Of a stretch of 22,541 nucleotides of DNA, positions 1 through 6,520 are shown piece after piece (positions within the stretch are counted from its first letter, which is position 1; the number at the start of each line of letters is the position of its first letter). Below the pieces are notes generated by a model. The model was not told where the DNA came from. It did no database searches and saw only the letters and a list, made by a program, of their open reading frames with translations. Where the stretch lies: contig CANBPJ010000015.1 in assembly GCA_947371415.1 (NCBI GenBank), positions 1 to 22,541 on the forward strand, in the 5' to 3' direction. This stretch comes from Burkholderiaceae bacterium. GTDB lineage: Bacteria > Pseudomonadota > Gammaproteobacteria > Burkholderiales > Burkholderiaceae. Both the position numbers and the translations under genes were made by a program.

Positions 1-230
1 CCTGAAGCCATAGCAAGCGGAGCGACAAGACCAGCAGCCCCACCTAGCGCAGACATGAAGCCCTTGCGTAAAAATCCACGACGGTTCTCATCTAGGCCAT
101 TGGCATTAATGTCGGCAATAAGTTCTTGTGAAATAAAATGCTCAGGCGCCTTGACCAGGCGAGCCCGATTACTCGGCTTCTCGATAGCGCCAATATCTTG
201 CTCGCTAATCTCTAGTTGTTTTTTTGTCAT
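1..230 (-). CDS. soxC: Probable SoxC, N-terminus only (Tat-exported molybdenum sulfane/sulfite dehydrogenase subunit)
   Basis: Partial gene: about 76 codons are visible and the rest lies beyond the left edge. Translation from the ATG at 230 gives a polar N-region, then APEHFIS, then GLDENRRGFLRKGF at about residues 45-58, followed by an Ala/Gly/Leu-rich stretch. This is a twin-arginine export signal (R50-R51 with FLRK after it), so the product is probably folded around a cofactor and sent to the periplasm. The long N-region before the twin arginines and the APEHFIS segment resemble betaproteobacterial SoxC as I remember it. SoxC binds the molybdenum cofactor and works with the cytochrome SoxD in thiosulfate oxidation. 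An AAGG ribosome site lies about 10 bases before the ATG. The gene follows an ArsR-type regulator by 35 bases and sits close to molybdate transport genes, which supports a molybdoenzyme. The catalytic domain is not visible, so another Tat-exported oxidoreductase remains possible. Confidence 0.6.
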   Translation of the reverse strand, partial: MTKKQLEISEQDIGAIEKPSNRARLVKAPEHFISQELIADINANGLDENRRGFLRKGFMSALGGAAGLVAPLAMAS

Positions 231-265
231 GTGATCACTACCTTGATGAATAGATACCTAATAAA

Positions 266-607
266 TTAATGCAAACTCTCGGCAATCTTTGCGCAGACTG
301 TTTGGCACATCTCTACTGTTGCATTATCTGCAATTGAATACAAAACGGTCGTTCCCTCTTTTCGTCTAAATAAAATTCCCGCCTTGTACAGTGCCGCAAG
401 ATGTCGTGAAACATTAGCCTGACTAGAGCCGCATAACTCAACAACCTCAGAAACAGACTTCTCACCACTGCAAACTGCATACATGATGCGCAGGCGTGAT
501 GGCTCTGACAACACATTGAAATATTGAGCGACGCGTTCGAATACTTTCTCCATGGCTTCTGGAGATAGATTACCTGTTGCTTTCTTAATCCTAGACTTGG
601 AAGTCAT
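266..607 (-). CDS. ArsR/SmtB-family transcriptional regulator, probably controlling sox genes
   Basis: A 113-residue winged-helix repressor. It shows the family pattern: LSEPSRLRIMYAV (helix 2), the recognition helix SSQANVSRHLAAL at about residues 61-73, and the beta-wing RRKEGTTVLYSI. I take the ATG at 607; a TTG three codons upstream (616) is in frame but touches the palindrome at 618-643 and has no clear ribosome site either. Cysteines lie at 46, 59, 101 and 105, in the DNA-binding core and the last helix. That arrangement invites comparison with thiol-based sulfide sensors of this family (SqrR, BigR, SoxR). The classical ELCVCD metal site is absent. The gene is directly upstream of the soxC-like gene in the same direction, so the pair is probably co-transcribed and autoregulated. 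The effector and target genes are inferred, not shown. Confidence 0.85.
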   Translation of the reverse strand: MTSKSRIKKATGNLSPEAMEKVFERVAQYFNVLSEPSRLRIMYAVCSGEKSVSEVVELCGSSQANVSRHLAALYKAGILFRRKEGTTVLYSIADNATVEMCQTVCAKIAESLH

Positions 608-617
608 ACTATTCAAT

Positions 618-643
618 AATATATGCGTATAGATGCATATATT
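618..643. promoter_or_regulatory. Perfect inverted repeat, likely ArsR-type operator
   Basis: The left arm AATATATGC (618-626) and right arm GCATATATT (635-643) are exact reverse complements around an 8-base spacer. It is the only clear long AT-rich palindrome between the divergent regulator and modB. It begins 11 bases upstream of the regulator's ATG. Size and AT-richness suit operators of the ArsR family. Binding by the adjacent regulator is inferred. Confidence 0.6.
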
Positions 644-653
644 GGACTATCAA
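626..653 (-). promoter_or_regulatory. Candidate promoter for the arsR-soxC transcript
   Basis: On the minus strand TTGATA (648-653) could be a -35 element and TATACG (626-631) a -10 element, with a 16-base spacer. The -10 falls within the left arm and spacer of the palindrome at 618-643, so a bound repressor would block it. The -10 match is only partial, so the exact elements are tentative. Confidence 0.3.
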
Positions 654-667
654 ATGACGGCGAAGCA

Positions 668-673
668 TATAGT
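668..673 (+). promoter_or_regulatory. Candidate -10 element for modBC
   Basis: TATAGT differs from the -10 consensus at one base and lies 31 bases before the modB ATG, in the right direction. A good -35 at the ideal distance is not visible; a weak TTGGAC at 642-647 overlaps the right end of the palindrome but is 20 bases away. If this promoter is used, the operator would sit over its upstream part. Confidence 0.25.
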
Positions 674-704
674 GAGATACCCTAGCAAGGACAGCTAATA
701 CAAT

Positions 705-1364
705 ATGAAGATGGATATTGATGCAATCCTTCTGTCCCTAAAACTGGCCTTCTGGACTATGGCCTTCATTCTGCCTTTTGGCACTTGGGTTGCCCATAGA
801 CTAATGAGCCTCAATAAAAGCCGCCCGTGGATTGAGGCGACCCTAGCCCTCCCCCTCGTTTTACCGCCCACGGTATTAGGCTACTATTTTTTGGTGGGGC
901 TAGGCGGTAGATCCTTTTTTGGGCTGCCTTTGGTTTTCTCCTTTTACGGGATTCTTCTTGCATCTTTGATAGTAAACCTACCCTTTGCCATTCAACCGAT
1001 ACAAAGGGCATTTGAGGCAATCAACCCAGAGATTCGGGAGGCGGCTCAAGTGAGCGGATTAAGCAAATGGCAGATATTTCGACTCATTGAACTACCCCTT
1101 TCCTGGCGCGGCATTACAAGCGCTGCCGTTCTAACATTCGCCCATACCCTTGGTGAGTTTGGTGTTGTCCTCATGGTTGGTGGCGCCATACCCGGTGAGA
1201 CGAAGACTATTTCAATAGCAATTTATGACAAAGTGCAAAACTTTGACGCCTCAGGGGCTGGTGCCCTCTCTTTACTTTTGCTGGCTACTTCATTGGTTGC
1301 AATTGCAATTTCTTATGGAATCTTCGGGCGCTCACCTACGCATCCATATAGAGGGGGTGCTTGA
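705..1364 (+). CDS. modB: Molybdate ABC transporter permease ModB
   Basis: A 219-residue inner-membrane protein with about five hydrophobic segments. It matches the ModB permease family over its whole length: PLVLPPTVLGYYFLVGLG near residues 50-67, the cytoplasmic EAA loop REAAQVSGLSKWQIFRLIEL at about 111-130 that docks on the ATPase, and TLGEFGVVLMVGG...PGETKTISIAIYD at about 148-175, which is characteristic of molybdate rather than sulfate permeases. It would move molybdate across the cytoplasmic membrane with ModC and a periplasmic ModA. The ATG at 705 is preceded by AAGGA at 687-691, a rather long spacing; the ATG at 711 is an alternative start. Its stop codon overlaps the modC start (TGATG), so the two are translationally coupled. 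No modA precedes it, which is unusual. Confidence 0.92.
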   Translation: MKMDIDAILLSLKLAFWTMAFILPFGTWVAHRLMSLNKSRPWIEATLALPLVLPPTVLGYYFLVGLGGRSFFGLPLVFSFYGILLASLIVNLPFAIQPIQRAFEAINPEIREAAQVSGLSKWQIFRLIELPLSWRGITSAAVLTFAHTLGEFGVVLMVGGAIPGETKTISIAIYDKVQNFDASGAGALSLLLLATSLVAIAISYGIFGRSPTHPYRGGA

Positions 1365-2476
1365 TGCTCAAGATCCAACTATCTCAGCGCTTGCCCATGC
1401 CGATACAAGTTAATCTGGAATGCGCCTCAGGAGAATTACATGCCCTAGTCGGGCCATCTGGAAGTGGGAAAACAACCGTATTGAGGACTATTGCGGGCTT
1501 ACGTCGACCTAGTAGCGGCAAGATTGAATGTAATTCTGAAGTTTGGTTTGAGAGTATCGATGTGGCTGGTAAATCGATATCACTTTCGGCTGCTCAACGA
1601 TCATGTGGCTTCCTCTTTCAACAATACGCCCTATTTCCACATTTAAGTGCCGTTGAGAATGTTTGCATTCCACTCCAAAATTCTATCCTCAACCGCAATG
1701 AAAGGAGGGAAATTGCTCAAGTTTGGTTAAGCCAAATGGGAGTTGGTGAGTTAGCAGAACGGATGCCAAATCAATTATCAGGCGGGCAACAGCAGCGAGT
1801 TGCTTTGGCAAGAGCATTGGCTAGACAGCCTAAAATTCTGCTATTAGATGAGCCATTTTCTGCGGTAGATGCACCAACCCGCCAAAACCTCTACAAGACT
1901 TTAGCTGATCTTCGCAAGAATCTAAACATACCAATCCTATTGGTAACGCATGATTTGCGAGAGGCCGATCTATTAGCAGATCGAATAACAGTGATAGACG
2001 ACGGCATCAGTCTTCAGACAGCTCCTCCACGAGTCTTATTCCAAAAGCCAAGAAACTCACGTGTTGCAGAGCTTGTCGGCATTAACAATATGTTTTATGG
2101 AGTATTTGATTCTGGAAATCTGACATGGGATGGATGCGACCAAACATTTATAGTGGCTGATAAAGGCAAGATCCCATCGAATGTAAAAGTGGCTTGGGTT
2201 ATCCCACAAGGTGGATTAAGCGCACACAATCTCCCCTCTGATATTACTGTGCCAGCTACCGTTGAAAAAATGAGTAGTTTGGGTCAAATTTCAGTAATCC
2301 AATTCCGCATTCAAGGAAGCACCAATACAATTGAATGGGAAGCGTCAGCGGCAGAAGTTAAACGCCTAAACATCGAGGTTGGACTTCTAATGCATATTGA
2401 GCTGGATGGAAATCAAATTCATATCATGCCCCTAAGACCCATTAATGATCCTAGAAGATTTTTGGAGTCCAATTAA
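1364..2476 (+). CDS. modC: Molybdate ABC transporter ATPase ModC
   Basis: A 370-residue ABC ATPase that powers ModB. All nucleotide-binding motifs are present: Walker A GPSGSGKTT (30-38), Q-loop FLFQQYALFPHL (83-94), signature LSGGQQQR (138-145), Walker B ILLLDEP (158-164) and switch histidine H196 in LLVTHD. The C-terminal part, about residues 245-355, looks like a TOBE/Mop-type anion-binding domain. It is less typical than the ATPase domain, so substrate assignment rests mainly on the modB neighbour. I start at the ATG at 1364, which overlaps the modB stop and follows GAGGGGG at 1351-1357; a TTG just upstream is possible. The 3' end overlaps the convergent methyltransferase gene. Sulfate or tungstate transport cannot be excluded from ModC alone. 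Confidence 0.88.
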   Translation: MLKIQLSQRLPMPIQVNLECASGELHALVGPSGSGKTTVLRTIAGLRRPSSGKIECNSEVWFESIDVAGKSISLSAAQRSCGFLFQQYALFPHLSAVENVCIPLQNSILNRNERREIAQVWLSQMGVGELAERMPNQLSGGQQQRVALARALARQPKILLLDEPFSAVDAPTRQNLYKTLADLRKNLNIPILLVTHDLREADLLADRITVIDDGISLQTAPPRVLFQKPRNSRVAELVGINNMFYGVFDSGNLTWDGCDQTFIVADKGKIPSNVKVAWVIPQGGLSAHNLPSDITVPATVEKMSSLGQISVIQFRIQGSTNTIEWEASAAEVKRLNIEVGLLMHIELDGNQIHIMPLRPINDPRRFLESN

Positions 2477-3102
2477 GGACGATTGCCTTTTTTAGATACC
2501 ATTCCAAGTAGTGCAGACATGCCAGAATGCCTTGCACCCTCAGACAACTCCTTCTCGTAAGAACGGAGATGCAGGATCTCAAATTCTTTAGAAAGATTAC
2601 GAATCATCTCTTCTGTATATAAATGCTCAATCAGAGATGGTCCACCAGTTTTGTATTCCAATTGTTTAGGTGTGTAGCCCTGCAGAATAAATATACCGCC
2701 CGGCTTTAAGGTCTGATGAACTTGCTGAAAAATCCTTGCACGCATTTCAGGATCTGCAAACTGAATGAAGACTCCAATTACCGCATCATATGAATTAGCT
2801 CGCCAATCAAAGCCATCGGTATCACAAAGGCTATATTGCACATTGACTTGATTGGCATTAGCAAACTGCTTTGCCTTTGATAGCGCAATGTCCGAAACAT
2901 CAAAGGCTGTAACCTGCATACCCTGTTTCGCTAGCCAGACACCATTACGCCCTTCTCCATCGGCGATACACAGAACAGAGTTACCTGGCTTTAAATATTG
3001 AGCTACTTGCTCAACAAGATATTCATTCGGCTCTTTGCCGAAGATAAACTCTTCTTTATCAAAGCGCTCATTCCAGAACTGGGTAGCATCTGCAAAGCTC
3101 AT
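2473..3102 (-). CDS. Class I SAM-dependent methyltransferase, substrate unknown
   Basis: A 209-residue soluble protein with a Rossmann-type methyltransferase fold. Motif I is VLCIADGEGRNGVWLAKQG (about 43-61), followed by an acidic strand end VTAFDVS (64-70), motif IV-like YDAVIGVFIQF (105-115) and the post-motif LKPGGIFILQGY (132-143). The opening FWNERFDKEEFIFGKEPNEYL resembles TehB-like and thiopurine-type small-molecule methyltransferases that share a YGxEPNxxL segment. The true substrate is not evident, and tellurite resistance should not be assumed. It starts 30 bases after metZ in the same direction, behind an AAGGCGAT sequence, so it may be the last gene of the long minus-strand run. 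Its stop codon overlaps the stop of convergent modC. Confidence 0.8.
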   Translation of the reverse strand: MSFADATQFWNERFDKEEFIFGKEPNEYLVEQVAQYLKPGNSVLCIADGEGRNGVWLAKQGMQVTAFDVSDIALSKAKQFANANQVNVQYSLCDTDGFDWRANSYDAVIGVFIQFADPEMRARIFQQVHQTLKPGGIFILQGYTPKQLEYKTGGPSLIEHLYTEEMIRNLSKEFEILHLRSYEKELSEGARHSGMSALLGMVSKKGNRP

Positions 3103-3132
3103 AGAGTTAATCGCCTTGTTGTCATTTAGATA

Positions 3133-4341
3133 TTACTTCTTCAGACCACCAATGAGATCATTTTTTAAGTCGACGACGTTCTCAAGGCCAACCGCAATAC
3201 GAACTAAACCATCGGTAATGCCAGCAGCCTTACGAGCTTCCGGACTCACTCGGCAGTGGGTAGTTGTTGCTGGATGTGTGATGGTCGTGCGGGTATCACC
3301 AAGGTTTGCGGTAATTGAGCAAAGTTTAGTTTGATTAATAAGTTTGAATGCAGCCCGCTTTCCACCCTTCAAAGTGAAAGAGAGAATAGCGCCACCCGCT
3401 TTTTGCTGTCGCTTAGCCAGCGCATGCTGAGGGTGAGACTTCAGGCCGGGATGATAAACGCGCTCAACGCCAGGCTGTTTTTCTAACCACTGCGCAATAG
3501 CCAAAGCATTTTCACTCTGCTGTTTCATGCGCAATTCTAGTGTCTCTAAGCCCTTCAGAAACACCCAGGCATTAAATGCAGAAAGCGTTGGGCCAGCAGT
3601 TCGAACATAGGGAAATACTTTACCCATGATGAAATCATTACTACCCACAATTGCGCCGCCAACGACACGACCCTGACCATCAAGATATTTAGTGGCAGAA
3701 TGAATCACCACATCAGCGCCCAATGACAGAGGCCTTTGTAATGCTGGTGTGCAGAAACAGTTATCCACGGCAAAAAGTGCTTTTGCTTTCTTGGCGATCT
3801 TAGAGATAGCTTTAATGTCAGCAATCTCAGTTAAAGGATTGGATGGCGTTTCCAAATAAAACAGCCTCGTGTTTTCTTGAACAGCATCTTGCCAGGCCTT
3901 GGTATTGGACAAATCTACATAAGTAGTGGTAATGCCAAAGCGCCCAAGGATGTTGCTAAATAGTTGGATCGTTGCTCCAAAAACAGAACGAGAGCAGACC
4001 ACATGGTCACCTGCCTGTAGGTGCGACATTGCCATTGTCAAAATTGCAGCCATACCAGAGGAAGTAGCTATGCAAGCTTCGCCACCCTCTAAGGCAGCTA
4101 GTCGATCCTGAAACATGCTTACCGTAGGGTTGGTAAAGCGAGAATAAATAAAGCCCTGATCAGCGTGAGCAAAGCCATCAGCAGCCAGTTCTGCGCTATC
4201 AAAACAAAAGCTTGAGGTCAGAAACATGGCCTCTGAGTGCTCTTGATATTCAGCCGTACGGCGAGTGCCTGCCCGAACCGCTAAGGTTTCAAGTGCAAGC
4301 TTTGAGAAATCAGGTTTTTTGCGGGTAGTTGTACTCTTCAT
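3133..4341 (-). CDS. metZ: O-succinylhomoserine sulfhydrylase MetZ (PLP-dependent)
   Basis: A 402-residue enzyme of the Cys/Met metabolism PLP family that makes homocysteine from an activated homoserine and sulfide. Visible landmarks are YSRFTNPTV (66-74), which contacts the phosphate, the cofactor-ring stretch TSSGMAAI (93-100), ETPSNPL (164-170), AVDNCFCTP (191-199) and the Schiff-base lysine K218 in HSATKYLDGQGR. The ATG at 4341 gives the usual family length; an upstream in-frame TTG at 4365 is unlikely. The position right after purF is the conserved metZ context in beta- and gammaproteobacteria, which favours MetZ over MetB, MetC or MetY. A weak hairpin lies in the 69-base gap to purF, so metZ may have its own partial transcriptional control. 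The acyl donor (succinyl or acetyl) cannot be told from sequence by eye. Confidence 0.88.
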   Translation of the reverse strand: MKSTTTRKKPDFSKLALETLAVRAGTRRTAEYQEHSEAMFLTSSFCFDSAELAADGFAHADQGFIYSRFTNPTVSMFQDRLAALEGGEACIATSSGMAAILTMAMSHLQAGDHVVCSRSVFGATIQLFSNILGRFGITTTYVDLSNTKAWQDAVQENTRLFYLETPSNPLTEIADIKAISKIAKKAKALFAVDNCFCTPALQRPLSLGADVVIHSATKYLDGQGRVVGGAIVGSNDFIMGKVFPYVRTAGPTLSAFNAWVFLKGLETLELRMKQQSENALAIAQWLEKQPGVERVYHPGLKSHPQHALAKRQQKAGGAILSFTLKGGKRAAFKLINQTKLCSITANLGDTRTTITHPATTTHCRVSPEARKAAGITDGLVRIAVGLENVVDLKNDLIGGLKK

Positions 4342-4372
4342 ACCGCTATTTTGACACCGAATCAAAGAATTG

Positions 4373-4394
4373 CCTCAGACAGTGATGCCTGAGG
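4373..4394 (-). terminator. Weak hairpin between purF and metZ
   Basis: The arms CCTCAG (4373-4378) and CTGAGG (4389-4394) are exact reverse complements around a 10-base loop, 16 bases beyond the purF stop. In the reading direction only a short T-rich stretch follows, so it may be a leaky terminator, an RNA processing structure or chance. Confidence 0.25.
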
Positions 4395-4410
4395 AACTTG
4401 AGCGTTGTTT

Positions 4411-5949
4411 TTAGTCTTCGGTAGCCAAATGCAGGTGGAGCTGAGAACGAGCAAAGTCACTTGAGTCACGTTGGCGATCCGCTTTTGCCTCCGATGTATT
4501 TCGAGCAGCCTCTAATGCATCCAAATACGATTCGTTAATATCGCCGGTAATGTAATGGCCATCAAAGCAAGAGGCTTCAAAGTGCTGGATATTTGGATTG
4601 ATATCCTTTACGGCCTGCTTCATATCCTCGACGCTCTGATAGATGAGCTGGTCTGCGCCAATCATCTTATTAATTTCTTCATCAGTACGGCCATAAGCAA
4701 CCAACTCACTTCGTGTTGGCATATCGATGCCGTAGACGTTCGGGAAACGCACAGGGGGCGCTGCGGAAGCAAAAATAACTTTCTTTGCGCCAGACTCACG
4801 AGCCATCTGCACAATCTCAAATGAAGTTGTTCCACGTACGATGGAGTCATCAACAATTAATACAGTTTTATCTTTGAACTCAATACGCATTGCGTTGAGT
4901 TTTTGACGTACAGATTTCTTGCGAACCGCCTGACCAGGCATGATGAAAGTTCTACCGATATAGCGATTCTTAAAGAAGCCTTCACGGTAGTCAACACCTA
5001 AACGCTTGGCAACCTGCATTGCCGCTGGACGACTAGAGTCTGGAATCGGCATAACAACATCAATCTCACCCGGGATTGTTTCCTTGCGAATCTTTTCAGC
5101 AAGGTAATCACCCATACGCATTCTCACGTTGTAGACCGTAACACCGTCAATTGTGGAATCGGGGCGGGCCATATAGACGTATTCAAAAATACAAGGTGTT
5201 AAAACTGCATCTGCAACACATTGACGAGAATAGAAATTGCCATCCAAATCAATATATATTGCTTCGCCGGGATTCACATCGCGCACAAAAGTAAAACCCA
5301 AACCGTCTAGAGCGACAGATTCGGAGGCAATCATCCACTCCGGACCTTTTGGGGTATCGATGCGCCCAATACATAAGGGACGAATACCAAATGGATCACG
5401 GAAAGCCAACAGGCCGTAGCCGGCTATCAAAGAAACCACAGCATACGACCCTTTAACGCGCTTAGTTACCTGAGTAACAGCATTAAACATTGCACCCTCA
5501 TCCAGGGCTGCGCTATTAGTTTCTTTTTGTAACTCATCAGCCAATACATTGAGGAGGACTTCAGTATCCGAGCTGGTATTGATGTGGCGACGATCACGAT
5601 ATGCCATCTCTACGCGCAAACTAGCTGCATTAGTCAGATTACCGTTATGCGCCAGAATAATTCCGTAAGGAGCGCTGACGTAAAACGGCTGCGCCTCTTC
5701 CTCGCTGCTTGCAGAGCCAGCAGTTGGGTAGCGAACCTGGCCAATGCCAGCGCTTCCCAGCAAACTACGCATATTCCGGGTTCTAAATACATCTCTCACC
5801 AAACCATTTGCCTTATGCATCGTGAATGAGTTGCCATTCATCGTTGCCATACCAGCAGCATCTTGACCGCGATGTTGCAAGAGCAACAATGCGTCATATA
5901 TGAGTTGATTAACTGGGGAGTGGGAAACTGTTCCAACGACGCCGCACAT
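4411..5949 (-). CDS. purF: Amidophosphoribosyltransferase PurF
   Basis: A 512-residue enzyme that catalyses the first committed step of purine synthesis: glutamine plus PRPP gives 5-phosphoribosylamine. The N-terminal glutamine amidotransferase domain begins MCGVVG, with Cys2 as nucleophile after removal of Met1, and continues with LLLLQHRGQDAAG (21-33), VRYPTAG (72-78) and LAHNGNLTN (99-107). The C-terminal phosphoribosyltransferase domain carries the PRPP-binding loop VLIVDDSIVRGTTS (363-376). The start is fixed by the catalytic cysteine. The gene begins 4 bases after cvpA, as in many proteobacteria, and the two are surely co-transcribed. Nothing looks broken; length is normal. Confidence 0.97.
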   Translation of the reverse strand: MCGVVGTVSHSPVNQLIYDALLLLQHRGQDAAGMATMNGNSFTMHKANGLVRDVFRTRNMRSLLGSAGIGQVRYPTAGSASSEEEAQPFYVSAPYGIILAHNGNLTNAASLRVEMAYRDRRHINTSSDTEVLLNVLADELQKETNSAALDEGAMFNAVTQVTKRVKGSYAVVSLIAGYGLLAFRDPFGIRPLCIGRIDTPKGPEWMIASESVALDGLGFTFVRDVNPGEAIYIDLDGNFYSRQCVADAVLTPCIFEYVYMARPDSTIDGVTVYNVRMRMGDYLAEKIRKETIPGEIDVVMPIPDSSRPAAMQVAKRLGVDYREGFFKNRYIGRTFIMPGQAVRKKSVRQKLNAMRIEFKDKTVLIVDDSIVRGTTSFEIVQMARESGAKKVIFASAAPPVRFPNVYGIDMPTRSELVAYGRTDEEINKMIGADQLIYQSVEDMKQAVKDINPNIQHFEASCFDGHYITGDINESYLDALEAARNTSEAKADRQRDSSDFARSQLHLHLATED

Positions 5950-5953
5950 AAGC

Positions 5954-6520
5954 CTAGATCCCTATTGTTAATGAAGGTGTTACGCTGGGTGAAATTTTAG
6001 GCATTGCATCACCCAATTGTTTTGCCCAGTCAGCTGGTAACCAGCTTTTAATTAAACCTGTAGCCATATCGACTGCAGGCCGTGTAATTGCTTTTTGCCA
6101 GGCTATGCTCTGGGGAATTGGCGTCAATGCAGCTAGTGTGGCGATCACAACTACCACTAAAGCGCCACGAGCCAAACCAAAAACAAGACCTAGGAAACGG
6201 TCTGTCATGCTTAAGCCTGCTGACAAAATAATTTTTTGAATGACGTTACCGATCAGTCCACAAACAATCAAGGTCAAGATAAATAAAATGAGAAAGCTCA
6301 CGCCCAAGCTCAACAGCTCATCCATGTGAAAGGTTGATAGCCATTCAACAGAAAGATAGCTGGTGTAATGGTAGGCAACCCAGGAAGCAATAAACCAAGA
6401 GGCAAGCGCCAATACTTCCTTAAACAAGCCACGAGAAATCCCCACCAAGGCAGATATTAACAACACCACTAGAGTGAAGTAATCCACCGTAGTTAATTTC
6501 AGGGTGGATAAGTATTCCAT
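5954..6520 (-). CDS. cvpA: CvpA family inner-membrane protein
   Basis: A 188-residue membrane protein with about four hydrophobic helices (roughly residues 14-33, 38-55, 70-93 and 108-131). Family landmarks are the early GxxRGLFKE segment (GISRGLFKEVLALASW, 27-42) and DRFLGLVFGLARGALVV (107-123). CvpA was named for colicin V production in Escherichia coli and is linked to envelope stress tolerance, but its molecular role is not settled. The ATG overlaps the stop of the SPOR gene by one base (TAATG), and purF follows after 4 bases, so the three are translationally linked. The SPOR-cvpA-purF order is widely conserved. Confidence 0.92.
   Translation of the reverse strand: MEYLSTLKLTTVDYFTLVVLLISALVGISRGLFKEVLALASWFIASWVAYHYTSYLSVEWLSTFHMDELLSLGVSFLILFILTLIVCGLIGNVIQKIILSAGLSMTDRFLGLVFGLARGALVVVVIATLAALTPIPQSIAWQKAITRPAVDMATGLIKSWLPADWAKQLGDAMPKISPSVTPSLTIGI

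Noticed and set aside
618..643. ModE (molybdate-responsive) operator for modBC
   Set aside because: The palindrome arms and spacer do not fit the TATAT-N7-TAYAT arrangement of ModE sites as I know it, and no modE gene is present; an ArsR-type operator fits better.
2473..3102. Tellurite resistance gene tehB
   Set aside because: Only the general fold and a short opening segment are similar; no tellurite context exists, so a specific name would be unsupported.
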